Source of the DNA: Perilla frutescens
Lineage: Eukaryota > Streptophyta > Magnoliopsida > Lamiales > Lamiaceae
NCBI GenBank assembly: GCA_026008535.1
Contig: BRKX01000019.1
Location: 697,001-761,000 of the forward strand
Direction: 5' to 3'
DNA length: 64,000 nt
Shown one piece after another: positions 22,037 to 34,182 of the stretch (its first letter is position 1; every line of letters begins with the position of its first letter). The notes below the pieces were generated by a model that saw only the letters and a program-made list of their open reading frames with translations, had not been told where the DNA came from and made no database searches. Position numbers and translations under genes: made by a program.

Positions 22037-24065
22037 TTTTGCAGCCTCAAACCAGCAATATTATTTCAATGTTGAAGCTTTCACCTTATATTCATATCAA
22101 AGCATCAAAACATACTCCAATTCCTGCCATAGTAGTTACAAAGCTCATAAAAAATTAAACAAAATTCTTGAATTTTTCACAGCATTGGCAAACATATATA
22201 GATATCAAATTTGAGAATATGTTAAATTCCTTCTTTTACAAACTTCAACTATAAGGCTCCTTTTCCCTTGGATTCCCTTCACTACTTTTGATGCTAATAT
22301 TCAAACTGATTGCTAAAATGATGCTTTCAGACAACAAGCACACACATAATCTAGTCATTGTTCAATTTCTCTCAACAGTTGATGTAAGGATTAATTTCAA
22401 CCCTAAACTCAAATTCTGTTCACTAATCACATTGTTTCACTTTCAAAGAACTTGACCACTTTTTTATTCACTTTTTATGCCATCATACACATGCTCCATC
22501 CCTATCAAGAGTATTCTAGAGAGAGAGAGAGAGAGAGAGAGCGACATATATATATCCATAAAATTAACAAGCAAAATTGTATTCATATTTCATAATCCTC
22601 TCCCTAAATGCTACCAGATTAAGATCCATAGCTAAAGTTGCAACCAAGAAAAGATTAAATCTTTCCCAAAAAAGAAAAAGAAAAAGAAAATCGACATGCA
22701 ATAAACAAACAAAAATCAATCAGATTAGAGTTAGACAGAAACAATAAACATACCTCCTGTTCAAGAATTCATCACCTCCATCACAACATCAATTAATTAA
22801 TTAATTAATTAATGCTTCTCTTCTTACAAATAATAAATAGAAAAAGTTCTAAAAAAGAAGAAAAATGAAGGCCCTTTTATTCTCTTTTTCGTTTTCATGT
22901 TTTATTTTTTTTATTTTTTTAATTTAAGAAATTAAAATAATTAATATGCTACTCACACAGATCAGAGGAAAGATTGCACACGTAATGAGCTGGTGGCTGT
23001 CTGCATGCAGCCAAAACGCCGCCGTATTGCCACTCCTACATCCAAGCATGCTACAATTCGTTCTTAATTAGTTAATTAATTACTTCTTCAACCAAAAGAT
23101 TTTAAAAGGCTGATTAAATTACTCTTTAATGGAAAAGCTGAGTTTATATATATAAATTTTAAAGAATGTAACCTCATTTCAATAAATTACAATAGTCAAT
23201 ATCTTATCTTAATAGTTAATATCCAATGACAAGAATGTACGTAAATCAAGGCATTTGATTTGCTGGGTTCATTGTCGTGATCCATAGCTGCAGATGTTAA
23301 AATTCCATTTTATTTTATTTTTAAATGTAGAAAGTAATTATATAATATAAAAATGGATACATACAAACTTCGAAATCGCCGCCATGGAGAGACGTATTCA
23401 ACTCCATTTCTTTGAAACTGCATTCACAATTTTAAATTTTTATTTATTTTTAGGTGTTTGAATTCAATTTTGTTTTAATTTGTAATGTGATAAAAGTATT
23501 ATATAAAAATAATTAATTAACAGTGTATTTCAGATATAAGCACGTACTACTTTAAATTTCTCGACTTAATAGTTTTAATAGAAAGAAAGATGCAATTAAA
23601 ATGTTTCAATTTCAATAATTTTGAAGTGTTTAAACTTTATTTGATTTCACTATTACATGATTAAATTAAATATGTCGGTGGTTAATAATAAATGCAATCA
23701 TAAAAGATTTTTATCAATGTATATATATTATATGACACTAGTGTTTAATTATTAAAAGTACATTATAGCAAAATCTACGTACAAACATTATTTTTGAGCG
23801 AATTTTGTATAATTAATATATCGAATACGGCATAAGAGAGGTAAATCGTATTAGACAAAACACGATGTATGAATTCGACGAAAAAGGTGTTGGTGGAATG
23901 TGAATTTACGACTTCAGTTTCGAACTCAACGAAATCGGATGCTCCTGGAGAAATGATCGGCTTAAATATATATGTATATTATCAACTAATTAACCAAACA
24001 TATATTGAAAGTCATAATATAGTCTTTTTTATTTTAAAATTCGATGTTTTTTTTCGTATTAGTTA
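22037..24065. other. PILS upstream region and AT-rich spacer
   Basis: Holds a GA microsatellite (22521-22541), a TTAA repeat (about 22793-22813) and AT-rich DNA. A candidate untranslated exon ends near 22752 on the minus strand. I see no other gene. A short open frame at 23869-24066 lacks any recognisable motif. Confidence 0.5.
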
Positions 24066-24079
24066 AAGTATATTGAAAT

Positions 24080-24248
24080 GTTCCTTTGAGGATGGCCTAA
24101 TGGTGGAGTGGTGTTATCTTGAGGCCAATGGTCTCAAGTTTGATTCATCCTCAACACAATTAGGTGTGAGTCTGTCACACCTAGTCTGTCTGGTTTGCCC
24201 AGTGCAGACGAATAGCAGTTGCGGATTACTCTCGACATAAAAAAAAAG
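24080..24248 (+). mobile_element. tRNA-derived SINE
   Basis: The 5' part resembles a tRNA with a pol III A-box-like start (GGATGGCCTAATGGTGGAGT) and a B-box-like word (TTTGATTCATCC). The body continues through a short inverted repeat (GTGTGAGTCTGTCACACC) and ends in an A-run. The flanks share AAAGTATATTGAAAT (about 24064-24078 and 24246-24260), a 13-15 base target duplication typical of LINE-mobilised SINEs. Confidence 0.75.
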
Positions 24249-24259
24249 TATATTGAAAT

Positions 24260-25550
24260 ATCATGAAAATTAAGTATTATAATGGGGAAGTGTTTGCTCT
24301 ACTTTTTCCTCTTGATAATTTTTTATTGGTGTTTATGGCTATAAGGGCAAAATACAATTTTGCTATTGTCATTTCTGTTGAGACAAGACGTGCAATTCTT
24401 ACATGATATTTGTGTACAAATAATTAAATACAATATTAAATTCTATCATGGCTCATTTCCAAATTAGATTTAGTATTCTGGATTTTAGGTTATTTTTTTA
24501 TTAAAAAAAATATTTGTATATACGTATATATCCCATGAAATTGTTGAGATCGAGATTATAGACCTTCACTTCAAAACAAAATATTCTATTCATTTAGGCT
24601 TAATATCATAAAGTAAAAAAGTTTAATTTCCTAAATTTCTCATGATTGAATACTACTATGGATGTTAATCGGGTAGCCCACTCGATTTCAGGCCAGTCCA
24701 ATCGAATTTTCGAGCTATTCGATTTGGGTTAATTCGGGCTGAAAATTCTTGACCCAAACTCTAATTCTTGGGTTTTCGGGCTAACCCATCGGGCCAGAAA
24801 GTTTACGCAAAAATCTTTAATATGCATAAATTTATTAATTCATATCGCTTAAGCGTCTAATCCAAGTACGTTTCTCTCTAGAAATATCTAGTACGAATGT
24901 ATGAGATAAATTATTCTATAAATTCTCAAATTATAGAATCAAGTTCCTTCGTGCACCCGAGCGGTGATGACCTTATGCAACAAGGACACGTCTTGAATTC
25001 GACACCCACCGCTCTCCTTTCATTCGCTCAAAATGAAATAATATAAGGAGACCCATTAATATTGAGTTAAAATTTAATTCCAAAAATATTCTCATCGTAT
25101 GAATTTTAGTTTTAATGGATGTTGAAAATATTTACAATAACTCAAATTTAAGGAAAATAACATATTTTAAATTTCATATTATTTGGGATTAATCTAATTG
25201 GGCTCAATCCCAACAACCTTGTAGCCTGGTAAGAGTTGGGCTGGATCTGTCAAATCATTATGTGTATTAATTTTCAAAATTTATCAGTTGGGCTCAAAGG
25301 AATTTCAGGCACAGTGCTGCTGAAATTCGTAAAGACTTAATGAATAATGAGGAAGAAATAGGCAATAGGGACTAGGCTAGGGTCTAGATATCTATAATAA
25401 ATTGTATTATTAAATTATAATATAATTAAATAGTCTAAATTCATAAAGTGTTGTTTTAAAACACACTTTTCTAACTGAACGAAAAGTTGCAACTTTCAAT
25501 TCAATTTAGTAAAAAAAAAACAGCAACAGTAGGCGGGTCCAATTGAAGAC
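24260..25550. other. Spacer with a CGGGC-type repeat
   Basis: Contains a dispersed repeat with CGGGTAGCC, GGGCTGAAAA and CATCGGGCCAG at about 24660-24800, and a second, weaker patch at 25195-25300. I see no gene. Confidence 0.45.
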
Positions 25551-28500
25551 CAAAGTCAGATTTTTTTTTTCTTTCACATTCTCATCGGCGACGTTGTTGA
25601 GGTAATTTTTTTTTTTTTTCAAATTTTGTGTTTAAAATTTTTAAGTCTTATGTTTATATAGTCATATTTTTACATTATGAAATTAATTGTGGCTGTTTGA
25701 ATTCAATTCAAATATATTTTTCTTAACTTTGAATGAAATTAGGGTTTGAGCTTTGTGTTTGAATTGGGATATTGAATTAGTTGAAATTGGAACGAATTGT
25801 GGCTGTTGGAATTCAATTGTATTTGTAAATTGGAATGAATTGTGGGTTGTGGCTGTTTTAATTAAATTAATATTTATTTTCTTAAGTTGAAATGCAATTA
25901 AGGTTTCAGCTTTGTGTTTGAATTGGCTTTGTGTTTGAATTGTGACATTGGATTAGTTGAAATTGGAAGTTCATTATTCTTAATTTTATTTTAAAATTTT
26001 CATTTATGTAGAATATGGAGCGATTTTTAAAAAGATATCGTAGTGGTCTATCATCATCCTCTTCCAATGAACCTAATGCTAATGCTTCTGTGGAAAATCA
26101 ATCTCGGATAGAAATAGAATTGGACTTAAATGAGATTGTTAGTGATCCGGGATTACGAAAACCAATTGAAGAGTTTGATATTACTATTCGAGATCAAGTA
26201 CGTAGGGAATACTTAACAAGAGGGCCTTGTCAACCAATGAATCATAAGTATCCGAAAATAATAGATGGCAAGCAGACAAGAAGTTTTCGAAAGGATTGGT
26301 ATAAAGATTTTGTATGGCTAGATTATAGCATATTGAAAGATAAAGTCTTTTGTTTTTTGTGCTATCTTTTCAAACAAACAAATAAAGGAGGTCGATTTGC
26401 AAAGGATGCCTTTACACAAGCAGGATTTTATAATTGGAAAAAGGCAAGAGATAAATTTAAGGATCATGTTGGAGCTGTAAACAGTTGTCACAATAATGCT
26501 CTGTAAACAGTTGTCACAATAATGCTAGAATAAAGTTTGAGTCTTTTCAAGATCAAAGGCATAGTGTGGCGAATATGTTCCGTTCAAATAGTCGTCAAAT
26601 GGATATTGCTTATCGTACTCGTTTGACAGCTATGTTGGATGTAACTCGTTTTCTTTTAAAGTAAGGATTGCCTTTTCGTGGACATGATGAGTCAGCCTCT
26701 TCTTTAAATAGAGGTAATTTTCTAGAATTGGTTGAATGGTACAGTGAACGAAATGAAAATATTTTCAAAGTTATTGGTCAAAATACTCCTGCCAATAATC
26801 AAATGACTTCTCCAAAAATTCAGAAAGAATTAGCACATGCATGTGCCTCAAGGATCACACTTGCCATACTCAATGATATTGGGGATAGAGTTTTTACTCT
26901 TTTAGTTGATGAGGCTCGGGATAGTTCAATGAAAGAGCAAATGGGAGTTGTGTTAAGATACGTTAACAAAGAAAGATGTGTGATTGAGAGATTTCTTGCA
27001 ATTGTTCATGTCACTGACACAAGGTCTCAGTCATTGAAAGATGCTATTGATGCTTTATTTGCATATCATAATCTATCATTATCCAAGATCAGAGGCCAAG
27101 GATATGATGGGGCTTCTAACATGCGGGGTGAGTTTAATGGATTGAAATCTTTAATATTGCAAGAAAATCCTCATGCCATGTATGTTCATTGTTTCTCTCA
27201 TCAACTTCAGTTGATTATTGTTGATGTTGCTAAGGGTATTAGAGGTTTGAAAGACCTTTTTAGCTATGTTTCCATGATTGTGAATACAACTGGAGCATCT
27301 TGTAAAAGGAAAGATGAACTAAGACAGATCGAGCATGATAGGATAGTTAGTGAACTCGATAGTGGAGAAAGACAAAGTGGAAGAGGTAAAAACCAAGAAA
27401 CCAATTTGGTTAGGCCTGGAGATACTCGATGGGGTTCACATTACTTTACATTACTTCATCTTTGCAAAATGTGGCCTTCAGTGGAGCAAGTGCTACAAAA
27501 TGTACGAGATGATGCTACTTCTTCTGAAAATAGAATTACGGCCAAAGGTTTGATTGAAAAAATGGGTACTTATGAGTTTGTGTTTTTTTTGCACTTGATG
27601 AAATATTTATTAGGAATCACAAATGAGTTGTCTCTTGCTTTGCAACAAAAAGATCAAAATATTGTTCAAGCCATGTCATTGATCAAAAGTGTGAAGGGTC
27701 AACTACAGAGTTTTAGGGAAGATGGATGGGAGATCATTTTGGAAGAAGTGAACAGATTTTGTGAAGTTAATAATATCTCTATGATTGATATGGAAGATAG
27801 TATAACAAAGCGTGGTCATAAAAGACACGGAGCAAAAGTCATCACAAATTTACATTATTATCGCATTGAGATTTTTTATCATGTATTTTTAGTAAATTTG
27901 AATTATCTTGATTAATTGTGTTTGTTAAAAAAATAATTATTCATTAATTTCATCACGATTTCAATGCCAGGTTGTTGATCTGACTATACAGGAGATGGAG
28001 AATCGTTTTTCAGAAGTTAGTACCGAACTACTTGGTTGCATAGTATGTCTTGATCCAAGAAATTCTTTTGCTCAATTCAACATTGACTGACTCACGAGAC
28101 TTGCTGATTTATATCCTGAGGACTTCTCACAAAGCGATTGTTTATATCTTCCTCAACAACTTAGTAATTTCATTGCTAATGTTCGGCATGATTCTCAATT
28201 TTCTGCGATTATCAATTTGGGAAGTCTTGCTCGAGAAATGGTTAGAACTGGTAAGCATTCAGTTTTTTCACTTGTTTATCGTATGATTGAGTTGGCATTG
28301 GTTTTACCTGTTGCTACTGCTTCTGTTGAGAGGGCGTTTTCTGCAATGAAGATTGTCAAGACTGATTTGCGTAATCGAATGGGAGATGAGTGGATGAATG
28401 ATAGTTTGGTTGTTTACATTGAGAAGGATATTTTTTCGACAATTGGTAATGAGCAGATATTGCAGCGCTTCCAATCGATAGACACACGCAGATATCAATT

Positions 28501-28709
28501 GCCACCACTTTCTCAAACAACCACATCTGTCACATCACCCAGTGTCAATTTTTAGATTAGTTTAATGTATGCAACATTTTTATTGATATTAAAATTATGT
28601 TTTTATGTTATAATATTTTTCTATTTAAATATATTTATTTAACTCCATGAAAAAATTATACTATACAAATATTAGCCCCCCTAGAAAAAAAATTCTGGTT
28701 CCGCCCCTG
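25550..28709 (+). mobile_element. hAT-superfamily DNA transposon, inactive
   Basis: The right end is a typical plant hAT terminus: the complement reads CAGGGGCGGAACCAGAATT, ending at 28709. The interior encodes a TTF-zinc-finger/DUF4371-type hAT transposase (26015-28555). I could not find the matching left terminus or an 8-base target duplication, so the left boundary is approximate and may be truncated. A T-rich leader lies at 25560-25620. Confidence 0.75.
26015..28555 (+). pseudogene. hAT transposase (TTF zinc finger / DUF4371 / hAT dimerisation)
   Basis: The N-terminus has a Ser-rich start and a TTF-like finger (VFCFLCYLF). The middle part has GYDGASNMRG, VHCFSHQLQL and DTRWGSHY. The C-terminus has the dimerisation motif ASVERAFSAMKIVKTDLRNR. 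Three lesions are visible. A 26-base tandem duplication around 26479-26531 shifts the frame and ends the first frame at 26506. TAA at 26662-26664 stands where related proteins have Gln. TGA lies at about 28087. One intron (about 27883-27969) is likely because the frame resumes as VVDLTIQEM after an acceptor. The protein cannot be made whole from this copy. Confidence 0.85.
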
Positions 28710-28710
28710 C

Positions 28711-29154
28711 CTACAACGGCAAGGCATTCTCCAACGCGATGAAGAGGAATACCGGTTTCGCGACGCAAGATGATATCCTCTATCCTCACCTGACCGTGAT
28801 GGAGACTCTCGTCTACACCGCACTGCTCCGGCTGCCCAAGAGCTTAAGCAAATTCGAAAAGGTTGTACATGCAGAGGCCGTGATATCGCAGCTTGGTCTA
28901 TCGAGGTGTAGGAACAGCATTATAGGGGGCCCAGTCTTGAGGGGGGTCTCCGGTGGTGAGAGGAAGCATGTCAGCATTGGCCAAGAAATGCTTATCAACC
29001 CCAGCTTGCTCTTTCTTGACGAGCCCACATCGGGTTTAGATTCCACCACTGCTCTGAAAATCGTGTCGACCCTTTGGGAGCTGGCCAATGGAGGTCCAAC
29101 CGTGGTCATGACCATTCACCAGCCTTCCAGTAGGCTCTTCTACATGTTTCATAA
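28711..29154 (+). pseudogene. ABCG half-transporter gene fragment (ABCG14-like)
   Basis: The frame starts abruptly at YNGK, immediately beyond the hAT terminus. It carries TQDD-like AT​QDDILYPH, the ABC signature VSGGERK (HVSIGQE follows), Walker B LLFLDEPTSGLDS and the switch TIHQPSSR. It stops resembling the family after MFHK, where a GT donor-like site occurs. This is about 148 residues of a nucleotide-binding domain in a half-transporter normally near 650 residues. Walker A and the membrane domain are absent, and I did not find the upstream part on the other side of the hAT element. The plant G-subfamily (ABCG14/21 type) is the nearest match by eye. Confidence 0.8.
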
Positions 29155-29179
29155 GGTTCTCTATAAATTACGTTCAAAT

Positions 29180-30165
29180 GAAGAAATTGAAAAATAAATG
29201 CTTGAATTTATACCAAGATTATAAACTAATCTGATGATACTTAAGAAGTTCTCTATCAAAAATCAAGAATTTCTTTTCCATCAATCATTATATAATTAAT
29301 CATTATCACGTGTAATATATTATATCTATTTCAATAGTATTGTACTATTGCAATTCTTCATTCACATCAATTAATTCTCTACCAATTATTTTTTTCATCA
29401 TATCAATCATAGCAAAAAAAAAACGTACATAATCCTACAGCAATATAATATATTATATAATTAATTCTCCACATATAATATATTATATGTTATAATTTAA
29501 ATATTATTTTAATAGAATTATACTATTACATATTTATATAGATTATGTTGGAAAAACAATCGGTCAAATATTTTGATGAAATGTCAAATAACTTAAAATA
29601 ATCAGTCGTGACAAACTCGACTGAACGAATACACAATTATCACAGAGACGGGTTGATAATCAATAAAGATGTTACGTCATCAGTTGTATATAGCACAACT
29701 AATGGATACAAAGGTAAAGAAGACGTAGAAATTTTAGCTTCGAACATCTATAAATCTTATGTGTTGTATATTACTTTATTTTGATTGACATATCTTAATT
29801 TCAACACGTTCATTCAAATCAGATGTCCAGAGTCATATTCAGTAATGGCTAATTACCGCTATTTTATCTTATTCATTAGATATTTCATCCTCTAAAATTA
29901 TCATTCTAGACTATCTTAACAATAGTTAGTACAAATCAAGTAACGAGTCAAGGCCTTATATTTCCGCACTTTAAATTGAATTTTGAAAAGAGTTAATTCA
30001 ACCCTCCTTCTAAACCCCATTTGACTCATTCAGGACCAATAAATTACATCCCAATGAAGGAGATTGAAAAATAAAAACTTGAATTTATGGAAAGATTATA
30101 AACTAATCTAGCTCATTGTTCTTAAGAAATTATCTATCAATAATCAAGAATTACATCAACATTCA
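29180..30165 (+). repeat. Direct repeat pair flanking AT-rich sequence
   Basis: About 100 bases at 29180-29285 (GAAATTGAAAAATAAATGCTT, GATTATAAACTAATCT) recur at 30058-30160 with scattered differences. No gene lies between. Confidence 0.6.
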
Positions 30166-31770
30166 ACCAATGATTTGATTCATTTATTATAAGTTATTTA
30201 AATATTTCTTAATAGAAAACATGTAATTTAGTTGCGATAACTACAATGTGTGTGTGTGTGTATTCTAAATCATGTTATATGGTATATGAAAGAAAATTGA
30301 AAAAAAAAAATGGTTCTATAATATATACAACCAAAATGCTAAGTTTTAATTTATTAATTGAAATTGATGTGTTCACTCTCATTCATATGATTAATAGTAG
30401 TGCAATTATATAATAAATTCATATATAAGATATATAACCAACAAATACATTAAGTAATAAATTTATATACATTAATAAACAATGAACAAATTAATTAAAT
30501 CAACATGTCGCCTTCTTTCACATTTTCATCAACTCTCACGGCCGTCCATTAATTAATTAATTTTTATTTTTGTGATCGTCCATTATTTAGTAATTTTTTA
30601 AATACAAATATTATAAACATGATCGAGTTTCTCAAACTCCTCTGGCTGTTTTTAATCTTTGGAAAATTTAAGATATAACGTATCCATACCTAATCCTATG
30701 TATATATACATGTACATATCTATGTATATATATATTAAAACAATAAAAATATAAATAAACTAAAAGGCTATAAATTATGAGTTCGTGTTTGAATAGTTAC
30801 AATTTAATTATATTTTATGTTTATATTATTTTTCTGATTATTTATTAATCAAGAATTTTTAGATATGATTAAATTTATAAATTGATATATATATATAAAT
30901 ATAATAAAATATAATCATTATTTTTTATTTATGCAAATCTCATGATCATGGCATTCTTGTCACTTTGTAGAATCAAACCAATCTAATTGTTTTTGGCTAA
31001 TTCGTGCAACAATAATAATAAAGCAATTGCTCCAAACATATTATTGTTAAAATCTCTCTAAATTTGCATTTGAAGAAAAAATAAATATTTTATGTCTGTA
31101 AAGACTGACTAATTCAAATAAGTGGGAGTAAAATGCAATGAAAAGTACATCTATATTAGACGTAAGGTGTAGGAATGGGGTGATAATACAACATGCATAT
31201 GAAATAAATAATATTATATAGATATATGCTGTAAAATATAAAATATAAGATATTACCACCGTAATTATCTAAGATTCTTTGATAGATTTATTATTATTAT
31301 TGGTGGTGTTGTTGGTGTTGATGATGGATTGTTTTCTATATATGTTAGCTGCCATTAAAAAGTTACCTTCCTACGGGAAATCTAGAAATGAATATAAATT
31401 TAATATAATTGATTATATGTGGATTGAATATGATAACCCGAAAATTTGGGAGTATTAATTGATAGGCTATCGATCGATAATATAACATATAATCTATGTA
31501 TAAATATTTTTAAATATAACTAATGATATAGATATAAGTATAATATATAACTATAGTTTATCATTTTTGGCATGGATTTAATTCAATCCATATGTATATC
31601 TACCGAATTTATTGTTATATGACCAATTGATCATGAACTATTTAAAACATCTATAAATTGATTCAATGAAGATATTATTGTATATAAATAAGGAAAATTG
31701 TCGTTAGATATATATTTAATCCATTATAAATTAACTTAAATAATTAATTCGAAAACTATATAATAGATTG
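30166..31770. other. AT-rich spacer, no gene seen
   Basis: Extremely AT-rich with TA-rich low-complexity tracts and a GT run (about 30248-30260). I see no coding or RNA feature. Confidence 0.5.
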
Positions 31771-31774
31771 CTAG

Positions 31775-32000
31775 TAAAATACAAAGATGATGAACATGGA
31801 GGAGCAAAATCAGGCGGTTATCTTCAAGAAAACTAATCTTCCGAAATTAATAAAATACAAAGATGATGAACATGGAGGAGCAAAATCAGGCGGTTATCTT
31901 CAAGAATGCTAATTAATCTTCCGAAATTAATAAAATACAAAGATGATGAACATGGAGAAGCAAAATCAGGCAGTTATCTTCAAGAAATCTAATCTTCCGG
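31775..32000 (+). repeat. Tandem repeat, three copies of 76-80 bases
   Basis: TAAAATACAAAGATGATGAA starts at 31775, 31851 and 31931. Each unit continues through GGAGCAAAATCAGGC and CTTCAAGAA, with small indels between copies. It lies beside the F-box fragments. Confidence 0.9.
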
Positions 32001-32030
32001 TCACACTCAAGGTACGTACAACTTCAAGTT

Positions 32031-32279
32031 TTATCCTTGTGGGAATGAAAGGGTTCTCATGGTCCCCAAGATAATATACGGTTGAAGAGTATCGATGAAA
32101 TCGATTATCCGACAAGTTTTATCCTTGTGGGAGTAGTAGAAGAGGATATCGGCATCCGCAGCCATCATCAAGACATCGCCATCTTTGAACACTTTGATAG
32201 GGTAAACAGTTCCATGACAAATAACATGGATGACAAATACCTTTGTCCAAGAACTCTCAACCCCATACTCCTTCATCAA
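32031..32279 (-). pseudogene. F-box-associated (FBA) domain fragment
   Basis: The minus-strand frame contains MKEYGVESSWTKVF, VFKDGDVLMM and DILFYYSHKDKTCR. That is the order seen in the C-terminal FBA domain of plant F-box proteins of the CPR1/CPR30 style. About 82 residues remain and there is no F-box in the same orientation. F-box N-terminal fragments lie nearby in the opposite orientation (32641, 34183), so the original gene has been rearranged. Confidence 0.7.
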
Positions 32280-32492
32280 CCATGACTAATGTAAATACTA
32301 TTTTTATTATTATTTTAAAATGTCGGAATCAACTCCGCGTTAGAATCTTTAGAATTCTGCAACGGATTTTTTATTTTTTATTTCAAAAAATTTGTTTCAT
32401 TGCACCGTTATTCGGTTAATCGCGCTCTATATAGTAGTGAGGAGTTTTAACTCAAAGTAAAGTTCCATAATCTCGATCGATCAAGTATCACA

Positions 32493-32637
32493 TCCAAGAA
32501 AGCCACATCTTGATCAATAATCCAAATCCATTTACAAGCCACATCTTGATCAAGAATCCAAATCCAAACCTATCTTGATCAAGAATCCAAATCCAATTCC
32601 AAGCCACATCTTGATCAAGAATCCAAATCCATTTACA
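32493..32637 (+). repeat. Short tandem repeats of TCTTGATCAAGAATCCAAAT
   Basis: Three to four copies of a 35-38 base unit (GCCACATCTTGATCAAGAAT, CCAAATCCA) immediately precede the F-box fragment at 32641. Confidence 0.85.
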
Positions 32638-32640
32638 AAA

Positions 32641-33018
32641 ATGAAGGGTCGACTTCCAAAAGATATGTTGAGAGATATTTTTCAAGATTGCCTCTTGAAA
32701 AGCTCTCCAAATGCAGAGAAATCTCAAAAGAATGGAAAACTCATATCAAAAGTGTTAAGTTCTTGAGGTTCCATCTAGCGAGATCAGCCCCTACCCTATG
32801 TTGGCTGTGTTGAGGAGTGGTCAAAACTCGAGTTGCTGCCGAATTTACAAGCTTTTCGATCGAGTCAATCGAGTGGTGGAAGACGACGATGATCGACACT
32901 ACCTTGCACAAACAAGGTCAGTTTTCCCTCACCATGCAAAAATCTGGTGGTTTACTACTATTCATTTGATGATATTAGAGCAAAGTGGAGCAAGGTATTT
33001 GATAGAGCCACAATGCTA
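32641..33018 (+). pseudogene. F-box gene 5' fragment, copy 1
   Basis: ATG 32641 opens with LPKDMLRDIF, the start of an F-box. The remainder (SRLPLEKLSKCREISKEWK, then FLRFHLARSAP) continues in the next frame, so one base has been lost or gained near 32680. An extra ACCCT-like insertion near 32796 shifts it again before MLAVLRSGQN. About 125 codons remain. The same sequence recurs at 34183. Confidence 0.75.
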
Positions 33019-34150
33019 ACATGATGCTTATCTCTTCTGCATCGTTGTTAGTTTCAGCAAATGTTGGCACCGACAAGTGATACCGACAATGCTGATATCA
33101 CTTTGTCGGTCCTCATGTTTATCATAACAATGCCAATCCCAGCTTCGTTACTTTTTTCATTATACGCAGCATCTACCGGTGTGAGTATTACTTTTTTTGA
33201 TTATACACAGCATCTACTAGTATAAGCACTGGATCATCTTCATCCATTCTTGCCAAATAAGTGAACAACACCATTAAAGTATGTATCAACACAATTTTGT
33301 GTGCTCGGTAGAAATATCTTTATCCATTCTTGCCAAATAAGTGAACAACATCATTAAAGTATGTATCAACACAATTTTATGTGCTCGGCAGAAACACCTG
33401 ATCCTACATCCATTTTGCAAAGTGGTGTGCTAGTTTAATTTTGCCTCGAATGTACTTTATTTGACATGCAAATTCTGGATAGTTGAGTTGTGCTTTGGCT
33501 AGAGCCGTCATGTTGTCATTGGCAATTGTAAATTTTAACAATCTGTGGGTTGTTGTGAGCCACAATTCCAACATGATGATTATCTCTTCTACATCGTTGT
33601 TAGTTTCAACAAATGTTGGCACCGACAATTCTGATATCACTTTACCGGTCCTCATGTTTATCATAACAATGTCAATCCTAGTCTCGTTACTTTTTTCATT
33701 ATATGCAACATCTACCGGTATGAGCATTACTTTTTTTATTATACGCATCATCTACCAGTATAAGCACTGGATCATCTTCATCCATTCTTGTCAAATAAGT
33801 GAACAACACCATTAAAGTATGTTGGCACCGACAATGCTAATATCACTTTACCGGTCCTCATGTTTATCATAACAATGCCAATCCCAGCCTCGTTACTTTT
33901 TTCATTATATGCAGTATCTACCGGTATGAGCATTACTTGTTTTATTATACGCAACATCTACCAGTATAAGCACTGGATCATCTTCATCCATTCTTGTCAA
34001 ATAAGTAAACAACACCATTAAAGTATATGTCAACACAATTTTGTGTGCTCGGCAGAAACATCTTCATCCATTCTTGACAAATAAGTGAACAACACCATTA
34101 AAGTATGTATCAACATTATTTTGTGTGCTCGGCAGAAACACCTGATCCTA
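33006..34150. repeat. Complex array of partial direct repeats
   Basis: Blocks such as CCGGTCCTCATGTTTATCAT (or close variants) at about 33105, 33647 and 33851, AGCACTGGATCATCTTCATC at about 33226, 33765 and 33970, and AAGTGAACAACACCATTAAA at several places show repeated unequal duplication. The unit includes the RNase H-like minus-strand fragment and is bracketed by the two F-box copies. Confidence 0.8.
33404..33751 (-). pseudogene. Possible RNase H-like retroelement fragment
   Basis: A 115-codon minus-strand frame with EEIIIMLELW, KFTIANDNMTAL and, near the end, IKYIRGKIKLAHHFAK. The order 'EE..., F-T-x-x-x-DN, I-x-GK-x-x-x-A' resembles the RNase H domain of plant retroelements or endogenous pararetrovirus-like sequences. 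It lacks an obvious first catalytic Asp and there is no adjoining reverse transcriptase. Partial copies occur in the surrounding repeat array. The assignment is tentative. Confidence 0.35.
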
Positions 34151-34182
34151 CACCTATTTTACAAAGTGGATCTATTTACATA

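Noticed and set aside
24950..25030. Possible second tRNA-like or SINE head
   Set aside because: Some B-box-like text (TTGAATTCGACACCC) but no cloverleaf, tail or flanking duplication that I could see.
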